A DNA stretch of 64,000 bases. Origin: Plantactinospora soyae (lineage in GTDB: Bacteria > Actinomycetota > Actinomycetes > Mycobacteriales > Micromonosporaceae). Both the position numbers and the translations under genes were made by a program. Under the pieces are notes generated by a model. It did no database searches, was not told the origin of the DNA, and saw only the letters and a program-made list of their open reading frames with translations. How positions within the stretch are numbered: position 1 is the first letter of the stretch; the number at the start of each line of letters is the position of its first letter. The stretch covers positions 4,402,001 through 4,466,000 of the forward strand of contig NZ_JADBEB010000001.1 in assembly GCF_014874095.1 (NCBI RefSeq), read 5' to 3'. Positions 8,990-17,173 of this stretch are shown piece by piece.

Positions 8990-9520
8990 ATGCCGATCGT
9001 GCCGAGGGGGTACGCGCCCGGACGGAGCGCGCTCACCGGGGCAGGCACCGACTCCGGGCCGCGTCAAGCGGATCTTCCGTCCGGTGGATTCCTGCGGCTG
9101 GTGCTCTGGCTCCTGGGCGTCCCGCTGCTGCTGATCGGCCCATTCATGGTGTACGCGGCCGCCGTTCTCGCCACCAGCGAGCCCAGCCTGAACCGGTGGA
9201 TCCTGGGTGTCGCCGGGTTGGGGGTCACGATCTACTGCGTCAAGCTGGCCAGGTACGAGTTGCGACTGCACGAACGGACCCGGCGGGAACTGCGCCGGCT
9301 GGAGGCGGTGGGCGTGGCCGCCACCGCCGAGATCACCGCCGTGCGGTCCGCCTCGCTGGGCGAGGAGAGCGGGGTCGAGTTGAGCCTGCTGGTCAGCGGG
9401 CCCGGGTTCGAGCCGTTCGAGTCCACCTCACAGTGCAAGGACGACCCAGCCCTGACGGTCGGGGCGCGACTCAACGCCGTGGTCGACCCGACCGACCGGC
9501 TGTACGCGATTGTGCCCTGA
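8990..9520 (+). CDS. two-span membrane protein, unknown function
   Basis: A 176-residue protein. After ~30 hydrophilic residues there are two membrane segments (about 36-60, LRLVLWLLGVPLLLIGPF; about 70-86, WILGVAGLGVTIYCVKLA), then a basic linker (RTRRELRRLEAVG) and a soluble domain of ~75 residues rich in beta strands (TAEITAVRSAS, VELSLLVSGPG, GARLNAVVDPTD). The C-terminal part resembles small DUF3592-like beta domains, but I cannot assign a family with certainty. The start ATG at 8990 lacks a clear ribosome binding site. Confidence 0.6.
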   Translation: MPIVPRGYAPGRSALTGAGTDSGPRQADLPSGGFLRLVLWLLGVPLLLIGPFMVYAAAVLATSEPSLNRWILGVAGLGVTIYCVKLARYELRLHERTRRELRRLEAVGVAATAEITAVRSASLGEESGVELSLLVSGPGFEPFESTSQCKDDPALTVGARLNAVVDPTDRLYAIVP

Positions 9521-9883
9521 CACCGCGATCTCGTACCACTGCGATCTTCCCAAGAACCGTCGACCGCCGCCACACGCACGAGTCGATCATCGGATGCCGT
9601 CCGCATACCGGCAGTTCCGGGTGCCACAGGATGTCGGAAAGCCCTACGGCACGTGATGGCGGATCGCCTGGCGTCACGCACGATCTGCGGCAGAAGCGTA
9701 TGCGTTCTGGATCAGTACGCCGAGTCGAGGGGGTTCCCGACGGGAAGCCCGGTTCAGTGCGCGTCCAATCGCCATCCAGTTGGCCTGCCTAGCCTCGGCG
9801 CATCGTCGCCCGTTCGTCGTCGGCCACCGTGACGGTGACCGACCCAGAGGCGAAAGGGCACCACAGCCGTGGAGGTACACGCT
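9521..9883. other. intergenic, no convincing gene
   Basis: This 363-base gap has lower GC than its neighbours in places. A minus-strand frame (to 9674) reads NWMAIGRALNRAS near its end but has no recognisable domain. The segment GTGACGGTGACCG near 9828 lies about 50 bases before the next gene. I see no RNA gene or clear promoter. Confidence 0.4.
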
Positions 9884-10468
9884 ATGAACACCAGTCGTTC
9901 CAGAGGGCTCCTCCGGCAGCTCGTCGTGGCACTCGGTGCGGTGGTCGCCGTGACGGTATTCGCGGCCGGTCCCGCGTCCGCGTTCGTGCCGACGTCGGGG
10001 TCCGACCCGGGGAGCGGCAGCCTGACCGCGGCCGGCCTAGCGGCCGAGGGTCTGACGGCCAAGGGCCTTGCGCCGTCCGGGGCCGGTGCAGCGGTGCACC
10101 TGTTGTCGCAGTCGGGCGGCACCGCTCGTGGCGGGCTCGTGGCGGCCACCACCTGCACGGTCAGCATCAGCCCTCCGGTCAGGTCCGGGGCGGCCTCGGT
10201 GGCCGTGGACTACTCGGTCCATTGCGACCAGGAGGTAAACAGTATCTACGGCATCATCGGGATCTTCCGTGGCAACGAGTCCACGCCGCTGGAGAACACC
10301 GTCGACCAGTTCGACCTGGGGCGCTTCGGCGGCGGCTTTCAGATCCAGCGCACCTGCGCCACCGGCACCCTCTACGCCTTGATGCGGGTGATCGTGAACT
10401 TCAAGACCGGCTCGCCGACGAGGATCGACACCAACTTCGCCGGACCGGCGGGCGCCATCACCTGCTGA
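9884..10468 (+). CDS. secreted protein, unknown function
   Basis: A 194-residue protein with a signal peptide (MNTSRSRGLLRQLVVALGAV, cleavage near PASA/FV). After a low-complexity Ala/Gly region (TAAGLAAEGLTAKGLAPSG) comes a ~110-residue domain with Cys pairs (TTCTVSI, SVHCDQEV, QRTCATG, AITC at the end), likely two disulphides. It resembles small secreted beta-sandwich proteins of actinomycetes but I recognise no family. GGAGG at 9871-9875 supports the ATG at 9884. Confidence 0.6.
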   Translation: MNTSRSRGLLRQLVVALGAVVAVTVFAAGPASAFVPTSGSDPGSGSLTAAGLAAEGLTAKGLAPSGAGAAVHLLSQSGGTARGGLVAATTCTVSISPPVRSGAASVAVDYSVHCDQEVNSIYGIIGIFRGNESTPLENTVDQFDLGRFGGGFQIQRTCATGTLYALMRVIVNFKTGSPTRIDTNFAGPAGAITC

Positions 10469-11009
10469 TCGCGGTACGCGTCGGGGTCGGCGCCCGCTCG
10501 GGCACCGGCCCCACGCCTGTGGGCGTTCGCGCCGGTCTCACCACTGGGTTGCCGTTGCGTTGGCCGATCGAGGGATCGAAGCGGGCTTGACCGGTGATGC
10601 GCGGTTCCGCTCCTCGTTGCCGCCTCGATCTGCCTTTGCTGAGTTTCACTTCCCGGTCGAGGCGATCCTGGCGGCGGTGCGCTGGTACCGAGGAAGCCGG
10701 CGCCGTACAGGGTCACGGCGGTCAGAAGCGCGACGAGGCAACGGTTCCCGCCCGGCCAGCCATCGGCGAGAGCGCGGCGCTTTCCCGTATCCCATCGGCG
10801 TGCGCGCGCCGCGGCCGGTCGCAGCCCCAGCCGACCGGCCCACGCGACGACGCCGATCACGAACCCGATTGCGAGCATCGCCAGCCAACCGAGGTAGCAG
10901 CTACGAGGCGGTCGTCGCCAAGCTCAACCCGACCGACTGCGTGAAGAAGCGCGCCCGCGACCCCGGATAACCGGTCGAGAAGTGGTGGGAAGTGCACCGC
11001 CTACAACGG
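10469..11009. other. gap holding degraded coding fragments
   Basis: No intact gene is supported in these 541 bases. On the plus strand 10644-10688 reads FHFPVEAILAAVRWY, close to the N-terminal motif of IS6-family transposases, but nothing downstream continues it. On the minus strand from 10878 a frame reads MLAIGFVIGVVAWAGRLG and later CLVALLTAVTLYGAGFLG, two membrane-segment-like stretches, yet it runs into the 3' end of the secreted-protein gene without a sensible stop. Both look like relics. Confidence 0.4.
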
Positions 11010-11603
11010 TCACACGGGCAGCTCAGCGTCCGTCGTCGGTGACCTGCGCGAACCCGTCCGAACCCAGGCCGAGGACAACGCCACCAGCAGAACCAGCCGC
11101 CCCACTGCCAAGTCCGCCCTGCCTGCGCTCCGCGCCCTGGGAGTCTGACCCACCACCACCGGGCCGCACGGCCGCCCACAGCGGCGCCGTGCGGCTCGGT
11201 CTCGTCTCGTCAGCCGGTGCCGGCGGATCCGGTCGATGAGGGCCGTCCGGATGGACGCCAGGGCGTGGTCGGCGGCCTCTTCCCTTGTCGGTGTCGCCTG
11301 TCTGTCGACCAGCTCGGCGATGCCGCCGTCGAGGCGGTCCAGCAGCACCTTCGCACCACGGTAGGCGTACCGCTGCCAGCGCAACGAGGTGTCGGCCAGC
11401 GCCTCCAGCGTGCACACGACCGTGTCGAGCTGACCGGTCCGACTGGTGTGTTTCCAGGGCTCGGTCTGCTCGGCAACCACGATTGTCAGGTCGAAGTCAG
11501 ACCGTGCGGTGGCTACACCGCGGGCACGCGAACCGGTCAGAACCACGCCCCGTACCTCGGAATCGGCGGTGGCCTGAGCCATCACCTGCTCGAGGATGTC
11601 CAT
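11010..11603 (-). CDS. nucleotidyltransferase-domain protein, C-terminus probably altered
   Basis: A 197-residue frame. Residues 1-100 carry the nucleotidyltransferase core: GVVLTGSRARGVATARSDFDL (GS motif then the DxD-type pair) and TVVCTLEAL, as in aminoglycoside or tRNA-type transferases and antitoxin-like MNT proteins. After LASIRTALIDRI the sequence becomes Arg-rich (TRRDRAARRRCGRP) and ends in a membrane-like stretch LAVGRLVLLVALSSAW, unlike the family, so a frameshift or deletion near 11250 is likely. The ATG at 11603 follows AAGGGGA. Activity of the product is uncertain. Confidence 0.6.
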   Translation of the reverse strand: MDILEQVMAQATADSEVRGVVLTGSRARGVATARSDFDLTIVVAEQTEPWKHTSRTGQLDTVVCTLEALADTSLRWQRYAYRGAKVLLDRLDGGIAELVDRQATPTREEAADHALASIRTALIDRIRRHRLTRRDRAARRRCGRPCGPVVVGQTPRARSAGRADLAVGRLVLLVALSSAWVRTGSRRSPTTDAELPV

Positions 11604-11834
11604 CGCTGCGTCCCCTTCCTCGCATCGCCGCTCACCGGCGCGCCCGGACCAGACATAGCCGAACCACGGTACTGGCGGCATTGAATTCCCAACTGGCCTT
11701 CCACGGGCTGCGTCCGGCCCGCTGCCCGAGCACCGAGTGGACCGCACCGTAGTTAGTCCACATAGGAGCGAAGCACCACGTGTGACCGGTGTAGGGTCGC
11801 CTGCGAGTGACGACATCGTTTTGCGGAGGCCCTG

Positions 11835-12656
11835 GTGGAACGTCGTGGTGAAGATACTCGTGAGGTCGATCTGCGAACCGACCGGGCGCACGGCGCACGG
11901 ATCTACGACTACATCCTGGGTGGCAAGGACAACTTCGCCGCCGACCGCGAGGCCGGCGAGAACTCACTCCGGATCTGGCCCGCATTGCGGGTGCACATGC
12001 AGGCCAACCGATCCTTCATGTACCGGGTAACGCGTTTCCTGGCCGCCGAGTGCGGGATCCGCCAGTTCCTCGACATCGGCACCGGATTGCCGACATCACC
12101 GAATCTCCACGAGATCGTGCAGTCGGTTGACTCGACCGCACGGGTGGTCTACACCGACAACGATCCGCTCGTACTCGCGCACGCGCGCACGCTGATGGTC
12201 GGGACAGCACAGGGACGTACGGCCTACGTGGCGGGGGACATGCGCGACCCCCAAACGATCATCTCCGCGCCGGAGTTCCAGCGGACCCTCGACCTGAATC
12301 AGCCGGTCGGGTTACTGCTGATCGCGATCGTGCACTTCATCGAGGACGACGCGGAGGCAATGCGGGTCGTACGGCAGGTCCTGGACGTACTGCCGTCGGG
12401 CAGCTACCTGGCGATGTCGATCGCGACCGATGAATTCGACCCGATCCCGCTGGCCGAGGTCCAGCGGGAGTACAACAGGCTCGGTGAGACCCTCGTCTTC
12501 CGTGACCGCGCCACGGCGCTGGGGTTCTTCGACGGCTTGGAGTTGGTCGAGCCAGGGCTGGTCCAGGTCCACAAGTGGCGTCCGGACGGGTCCGAGGCTC
12601 CGGGGATCGCAGACAAGGACATCGCCATGTACGGGGCGGTCGCTCGTAAGCCATAG
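11835..12656 (+). CDS. SAM-dependent methyltransferase, DUF574 family
   Basis: A 273-residue protein. The family signature HGARIYDYILGGKDNFAADR sits near residue 20-38, followed by a glycine-rich SAM loop FLDIGTGLPTSPN, an acidic end of strand 2 (VVYTDNDPLVLAHA) and LLLIAIVHFIEDD. These are the hallmarks of the actinomycete-specific DUF574 (Methyltransf_19) group, whose substrates are unknown. The GTG start at 11835 has GGAGG at 11825-11829. A second member occurs at 51845 in this window. Two hairpins follow the stop. Confidence 0.85.
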   Translation: MERRGEDTREVDLRTDRAHGARIYDYILGGKDNFAADREAGENSLRIWPALRVHMQANRSFMYRVTRFLAAECGIRQFLDIGTGLPTSPNLHEIVQSVDSTARVVYTDNDPLVLAHARTLMVGTAQGRTAYVAGDMRDPQTIISAPEFQRTLDLNQPVGLLLIAIVHFIEDDAEAMRVVRQVLDVLPSGSYLAMSIATDEFDPIPLAEVQREYNRLGETLVFRDRATALGFFDGLELVEPGLVQVHKWRPDGSEAPGIADKDIAMYGAVARKP

Positions 12657-12681
12657 GCGGCCAGTCCCGTAGATCATGATT

Positions 12682-12704
12682 GGCGGTCACGAACGTCGAC
12701 CGCC
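12682..12704 (+). terminator. hairpin after the DUF574 methyltransferase
   Basis: GGCGGTC pairs with GACCGCC across a 9-base loop, 26 bases after the methyltransferase stop. It is followed by a second, stronger hairpin at 12756. Confidence 0.45.
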
Positions 12705-12755
12705 GGACTCGGTACCGCCCCGATGCTGTCCTGGTTTGATCGCACGACGTCGTTC

Positions 12756-12786
12756 GGGCGGCGGGACAGGTCGCGTCCCGCCGCCC
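12756..12786 (+). terminator. strong GC hairpin, likely terminator
   Basis: Perfect 12-base arms (GGGCGGCGGGAC and GTCCCGCCGCCC) with a 7-base loop. It lies between the methyltransferase gene and the PadR promoter and probably insulates the two. Confidence 0.6.
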
Positions 12787-12936
12787 GGTGCCGCCGGTCA
12801 GACTCCGGTGACGCCGCGGATCCAGTCCAGACTGATCGGGACGCTGCCGGTTGGTGATCCTGGCCGACCGCGGTCCGCCGGGTGCTGGCGGGCCCGAACA
12901 GGAGCAGTAGCGAGGCTGAACCGCTCCGGCCAGGGC

Positions 12937-12963
12937 TTGACGTATATCCGTCGCGGATATAGT
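12937..12963 (+). promoter_or_regulatory. PadR promoter overlapped by a palindromic operator
   Basis: A -35-like TTGACG (12937-12942) and a -10-like TATAGT (12958-12963) are separated by 15 bases. The inverted repeat TATATCC, GTCGC, GGATATA (12943-12961) fills the spacer and covers the -10. Such an AT-rich palindrome in front of a padR gene is the expected autoregulatory site. The ATG at 12972 is only 8 bases after the -10, so transcription would start at or next to the start codon. Confidence 0.65.
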
Positions 12964-12971
12964 TTCGACTC

Positions 12972-13328
12972 ATGGCGAGCAACAGAACCGGCGGCCCCCT
13001 CACCCCGGCGGTGCTGCACATCCTGCTCGCGCTCTCGACCCAGGAACGCCATGGCTACGGGATCATGAAACAGGTCGAGTCCGACTCCCGGGGAAAAGTC
13101 AGAATGGGGCCGGGAACGCTCTACGGCTCGATCCGCCGGATGACCGATGCGGGATTGATCCGCGAGAGCGAAAAGAAGATCGACCCGAACCTGGATGACG
13201 AGCGCCGCGTCTACTACAGCATCACCGCGCTCGGTCAACAGAGCCTCGCGGCGGAGTTGCAGCGGTACCGCCAGGTCGTCGCGGTCGCCCATGAGCGATC
13301 CCTCATCCCCAGGGCGATGGGTGCCTGA
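12972..13328 (+). CDS. PadR family transcriptional regulator
   Basis: A 118-residue protein with the PadR winged helix: TPAVLHILLALSTQERHGYG, then GPGTLYGSIRRMTDAGLI as recognition helix and wing, and RRVYYSITALGQQSLAAE. The short C-terminal helix places it in the small PadR subgroup that forms dimers and represses its own promoter until a ligand binds. It is followed 2 bases after the stop by a membrane-protein gene, the usual regulated partner. There is no ribosome binding site and the mRNA is probably leaderless. Confidence 0.9.
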   Translation: MASNRTGGPLTPAVLHILLALSTQERHGYGIMKQVESDSRGKVRMGPGTLYGSIRRMTDAGLIRESEKKIDPNLDDERRVYYSITALGQQSLAAELQRYRQVVAVAHERSLIPRAMGA

Positions 13329-13330
13329 CC

Positions 13331-13807
13331 ATGGACGCGCAGGCACGATATCGACGTTGGTACCGCAGGTTGCTCGGTCTCTATCCGAGGCCGTACCGCG
13401 AACGCTTCGCCGACGGCATGGAGCAGACGTTCACCGACATCTGCCGTGAACGGGCCGGAACCGAGGGCCGTGGACATGGTGCATTCATCCTCTGGATCTT
13501 CACCGAAACATTCGCGGGCATCATCCGGGAGCGTGCGACAGACCTTGCGAGGTTGACTATGACCAGGAATGCAACCAACGTCTTCAGGATCGTCAAGTAC
13601 CTCGCGCTGGCCGCCGGTGGCTTGATGGTGGCGGGGATCGCCACGGTCATGGTGCTGGCCCGCGGAACCGGCGAAGACATCACCGGTGTCGTGGCGCCGG
13701 CGTTACTGCTCGCACTTCTTTCGGTGGTGGCCGCCGTCGTCGCCGCCATCTTGCAGGGCGCGAGCGATCGTCGCAGGCACAGAGCGGGCGACGATCTGGC
13801 CGGCTGA
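13331..13807 (+). CDS. membrane protein partner of PadR regulator
   Basis: A 158-residue protein. The first 60 residues (RRWYRRLLGLYPRPYRERFADGMEQTFTDI) match the cytoplasmic segment found in many proteins encoded next to padR genes in actinomycetes. Two membrane spans follow, at about 88-108 (YLALAAGGLMVAGIATVM) and 120-143 (VVAPALLLALLSVVAAVV), then a short basic tail. The role is unknown; cotranscription with padR suggests membrane stress or efflux control. The ATG lies 2 bases after the padR stop. Confidence 0.75.
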   Translation: MDAQARYRRWYRRLLGLYPRPYRERFADGMEQTFTDICRERAGTEGRGHGAFILWIFTETFAGIIRERATDLARLTMTRNATNVFRIVKYLALAAGGLMVAGIATVMVLARGTGEDITGVVAPALLLALLSVVAAVVAAILQGASDRRRHRAGDDLAG

Positions 13808-13824
13808 CGCTGTACCGCAGCCGA

Positions 13825-14619
13825 CTACCCGGGCCGTGGTCTGTGTGGTGGTTCAGCGGACGGGTCGGCGATGGCCCGTAGCGCCTCTTCGAGCGCCACC
13901 TCGGCCTGCGGGCTGGTCAGCGTCCCGCGCCGCGCCGTGAGCCGGACGGCGAGGTCCGGGCCGGTCAGCCAGTCGACCACCTGTCCCGGTCCCGGCCGGG
14001 CGGCGCCGAACGGCCCGTGCGGTTGTTCGACGGCGAGGTAGGCGTTCCAGCCGCGCTCTCCGTCGCGGATTCGCCGGATCTCCCGTGCGTACTCGGCAAG
14101 GTTCGCCAGGGTGACAGCGTCGTCCGAGCGTTCCCAGTACGCGAGGTACGGGGCGAGATCGTCCTCGATCAGCATGACACCGGCGAGGACGGGCTCGAAG
14201 TAGACCAGATCCGCACCCTCGGCGAGCGCTGTCCTCCAGTGCGCCATCGCCAGGTTCCGTACGGCTGACCGTTCGGAGGTCGGCCAGGTGGCGAAGGAGC
14301 CGTACGCGAGGTGCCCGTACACCACCTCCACGTCCGGGAAGTCGAAGCCCTCGGTCGCGGCGATCTCCAGGATGCGGGGCAGGAAGTGCTTGAGGTCGGC
14401 GAGGTCGCCCCACAGCATCAGGGACTCGGCGGTGTACCACTGCAGGTCCTCGCAGGTCAGCTCGCGCAGCGGCGCCCGGCGGAGCACCTGCTCGTCGTCC
14501 TCGGTGTGACAGTGTGAACACGGGTCGGTCCAGTCCCGCAGTGGATAGCGGGCGAAGACGTCGTAGAGCACCGCGATCGCCTCACGCAGCACCCGTTGGG
14601 ACTCCTCGGCATGGTCCAT
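13825..14619 (-). CDS. conserved hypothetical protein with CxxC motif
   Basis: A 264-residue soluble protein. It contains WTDPCSHCHTEDDEQVL near residue 30-46, a possible metal site, then regular Trp- and Leu-rich helices (LQWYTAESLMLWGDLADLKH, NLAMAHWRTALAEG). No catalytic motif is recognised. The ATG at 14619 is chosen because the frame upstream is Arg/Ser-rich. It converges with the PadR-associated membrane gene, whose stop is 17 bases away. Confidence 0.6.
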   Translation of the reverse strand: MDHAEESQRVLREAIAVLYDVFARYPLRDWTDPCSHCHTEDDEQVLRRAPLRELTCEDLQWYTAESLMLWGDLADLKHFLPRILEIAATEGFDFPDVEVVYGHLAYGSFATWPTSERSAVRNLAMAHWRTALAEGADLVYFEPVLAGVMLIEDDLAPYLAYWERSDDAVTLANLAEYAREIRRIRDGERGWNAYLAVEQPHGPFGAARPGPGQVVDWLTGPDLAVRLTARRGTLTSPQAEVALEEALRAIADPSAEPPHRPRPG

Positions 14620-14730
14620 CCGCTGGATCGTACGGTGATGATCTGTCCTGTTCGATGCGGAGGACGGGATCGGCCGGGCCAGGAGAAGCTCGGCGACCGC
14701 GCGAACCGGGCATCCGGAGTACGCGGAAGA

Positions 14731-14772
14731 GCGGTTGCGGGCAAGGTGGGAGAGCACCTCGCCTGCAACCGC
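14731..14772 (-). terminator. long interrupted hairpin after the LPXTG gene
   Basis: GCGGTTGC and GCAACCGC close a stem that continues inward through GGC/GCC and GGTG/CACC with a small internal loop. It lies 40 bases beyond the stop of the LPXTG gene on the minus strand, and upstream of the next minus-strand gene. Confidence 0.55.
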
Positions 14773-14812
14773 TGCTATCCGAACGATCCCGCTGGGCCGA
14801 GCAGGTACGTCC

Positions 14813-16069
14813 TCAGGCGGTTTGCTTCTCGTCGTCAGGGGTCACCAGAACCACCCGGCGGCGGCGGGCCGCCAGAAGCAGGACAGCACCGGCCACCACC
14901 ACTGCGGCACCGACACCACCGAGCGCGCCGGCCTGCACACCGGTCACCGGCAATCCACCGCCCGAGCCGCTGCCGGAGCCGCCGCCCGAGCCACCATCCG
15001 CGGACACCACCACGACGAACCCGTCGACGTTGTCGCTCGCGTCAACCTCGTTGACGCCGGCCTCCTTGGCGCTGACCATCTCCACGTTGTCGGGCAGCGC
15101 GCCGGCGGCACGGGCGGTAGACGAGCCCGGCGAGGCCTGGCCGAGCGCCTCGACGGTCCACGAGCCGTCGGGCAGCGTCACCGGGGCCTCGACGTCACCG
15201 CTGACGGTGATCGGCCAGTGGAAGGCTGCGACGTGGTCGTCCTCCTCGTCCATGCTGGTCGGGTTGAGCACCAGGGTCTTGTACTCGCAGATCGCCTTGC
15301 GGTTGCCGGCGCTGTAGGCGCAGTCGGCCTCCTCCTCGGCGAACGTCACCTGCTCCGGCAGTTGCACGGTGACCCGCACACCGTTGGCCGTCATGTCGCC
15401 CCAGTTGAAGACCAGTCCCGAGACGGTGGTCGTGTCGCCCGCCCGCAGCGGCCGGGACTTCCCGCCGTCTGGAAGCGGCGTCTCCTTCACGTCCGGTACC
15501 CACACGCCGAGGTCGACGCCGCTCTCAGTGCTGTAGATGACATCGACAGTCTTCGAGTTGTTCGCCTTGTTGGTGTCGTCGGGCGAGTTGATGGTGAAGG
15601 GCACCGGGAAGGTGTACGCCGGTCTGGGACCCCCCGCCTGCTCGAAGGCGAACACCGCGAGTTCGACCGTCTCACCCGGACCCGGGATCAGGCTGCCCGT
15701 CAGCTCGCAGGTCCAGATCACCGGCCCGTTCTCCGATTCGGCACCGCAGTCGGCGTCCGGGCTGGTCTCGTGAAGGAACGGGTTGACCAGCACGAGACCC
15801 TTGTCGAGATCGACGGCGGAGAGATCTGCTGTGATCGACAGCTCACGTGGGGTGTTCGAGCCCTTGTTGGCGATCTTCGCCCAGCCAACCTTCCAGGGAT
15901 TCAGGTTGTCCTTGACGTTGGCGGCGATCTTCGTGCCGACCACGGTGAGTTCCAGATCGGTATCGGTGCCGGCGGCGTACGCGGGCGCACCCAGTGCGGC
16001 GGCGGCAGCCGCCAGCAGGACCGCCGCACCGGCGCGCGCCAGGGCACGGGTACGAATACGGAACTTCAT
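14813..16069 (-). CDS. LPXTG cell-wall-anchored surface protein
   Basis: A 418-residue protein. It has a signal peptide (MKFRIRTRALARAG, cleavage near AYA/AG), a long beta-rich extracellular part with four Cys (DADCGAESENG, WTCELTG, ADCAYSAG, AICEYKT) and two DUF11-like repeats (VDLGVWVPDVKE, FNWGDMTANGVRVTVQLPE), then a Gly/Ser linker and the sortase signal LPVTG (373-377), a membrane span (VGAAVVVAGAVLLLAA) and a basic tail. It should be covalently attached to peptidoglycan by a sortase; no sortase gene is in the window. The upstream region holds a near-palindrome GGTGACCGGTTACC (16122-16135) and a -10-like TAAAGT on this strand. Confidence 0.85.
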   Translation of the reverse strand: MKFRIRTRALARAGAAVLLAAAAAALGAPAYAAGTDTDLELTVVGTKIAANVKDNLNPWKVGWAKIANKGSNTPRELSITADLSAVDLDKGLVLVNPFLHETSPDADCGAESENGPVIWTCELTGSLIPGPGETVELAVFAFEQAGGPRPAYTFPVPFTINSPDDTNKANNSKTVDVIYSTESGVDLGVWVPDVKETPLPDGGKSRPLRAGDTTTVSGLVFNWGDMTANGVRVTVQLPEQVTFAEEEADCAYSAGNRKAICEYKTLVLNPTSMDEEDDHVAAFHWPITVSGDVEAPVTLPDGSWTVEALGQASPGSSTARAAGALPDNVEMVSAKEAGVNEVDASDNVDGFVVVVSADGGSGGGSGSGSGGGLPVTGVQAGALGGVGAAVVVAGAVLLLAARRRRVVLVTPDDEKQTA

Positions 16070-16305
16070 CGGAGAGCCCCCGGAAATCAAAAGGAAGTAC
16101 GACCGGGGAACTTTAGCGATCGGTGACCGGTTACCGCCACCCCGTCAGATTGGCGGGCATTGGGGTCCGTCGCCGCCGGCTCTCGAGCGACCCGAGGCCG
16201 TCCTTCGAGGACAGTGCGGCTCTTTGGCGGCTCCGGCCGGAGTGAGTCGCTCAGTTGGCCAAGCACTTGCCCCGGGGTGCGCACCGGCCGGGGAGGATTG
16301 CGCCG

Positions 16306-16854
16306 TCAGTCCTGAGTGGGGGGTGCCGGCAGCGCCAGTCCGACTGTCGGGTTCGGCCCCGGCTGGGGCGGCAGGCCCCAGTGCTCGACCGTTCCGTCGA
16401 TGAGGCCGACGATCAGCGCCAGGAAGCCGCCGTCGTGTTCCCACCAGTAGCTGGTACTCGAAGAGACGACTGCCGGCCAGCGGTCCGGGTCCGGGCCGTC
16501 CTTGCGCCAGAAGAAGTAGTCCCCCGTGTCGGTGCCGCCCCAGCAGATCAGCCCGCCCTCCGCCGGATGGAACGTGTAGTCCTCCGTCAAGCCGTCCTCG
16601 GAGAGGCTGGCGAACTCTTCACTGAGGCTGAACACCCCGCTGACATAGGCGGCCTCGTCACCGGGTTCCGGCACCCGAAGGATCATGACGTCATCGAGAT
16701 GCAGAGGTGGATAATGATCCACGAACTCACGGTAGTCCGTCGGGAGCGCGACCCCCAGAGTTGTCTGCAGCAGCTCCCAGTCGATCGGCCGCACCGTTGC
16801 CGACCGATGGGGCAGCAGCGCCGGCGCGACGCGCTCCAGGTCACTCAGCCGCAT
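16306..16854 (-). CDS. SMI1/KNR4 (SUKH) family protein
   Basis: A 182-residue protein. IDWELLQTTLGVALPTDYREFVDHYPP near the N-terminus is the SUKH helix-strand signature, followed by ICWGGTDTGDYFFWRKDGPDP and WWEHDGGFLALIVGLIDG. SUKH proteins often serve as immunity proteins for secreted or contact-delivered toxins, but many are orphans, and no toxin gene is recognised beside it. The ATG at 16854 is set by the domain start; the frame extends upstream with no family match. Confidence 0.8.
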   Translation of the reverse strand: MRLSDLERVAPALLPHRSATVRPIDWELLQTTLGVALPTDYREFVDHYPPLHLDDVMILRVPEPGDEAAYVSGVFSLSEEFASLSEDGLTEDYTFHPAEGGLICWGGTDTGDYFFWRKDGPDPDRWPAVVSSSTSYWWEHDGGFLALIVGLIDGTVEHWGLPPQPGPNPTVGLALPAPPTQD

Positions 16855-17173
16855 TTCCAGTCCCTCGGTTCGTCGGACACGCCCGTCCACGTACGACACC
16901 GCGTCGGTCAACGCGAACGGGGCGTCCGCCCGCGCGCTCAGGCAACCGTAGAGGTCCCCACGGGAGCCGGCCAACACCGCCGCCGAATCAGCCGCGGGCA
17001 CGGCCGCCGGGGTGTCGCGGGTGGACCAGTCCGCCCAGGTAGTTGAGGGCGATCGGCTTCGAGCAGGTCCCGGCTGGACCCGGCGAGCGGTCCGCCGGAC
17101 GTACGTGTCCAGGGCGCTTACGGATGGGGCGCCCACGGATGGGTGGGCGACGGATCTGATTCGGCTTGCCGGG

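Noticed and set aside
8508-9134. 208-codon plus-strand frame covering 8.5-9.1 kb
   Set aside because: It is out of frame with the SDR remnant and the membrane protein and has shadow-type composition.
10372-10878. Minus-strand 168-codon ORF with two membrane-like segments
   Set aside because: It overlaps the end of the well-supported secreted-protein gene, and its second half is low-complexity; kept only as a possible relic.
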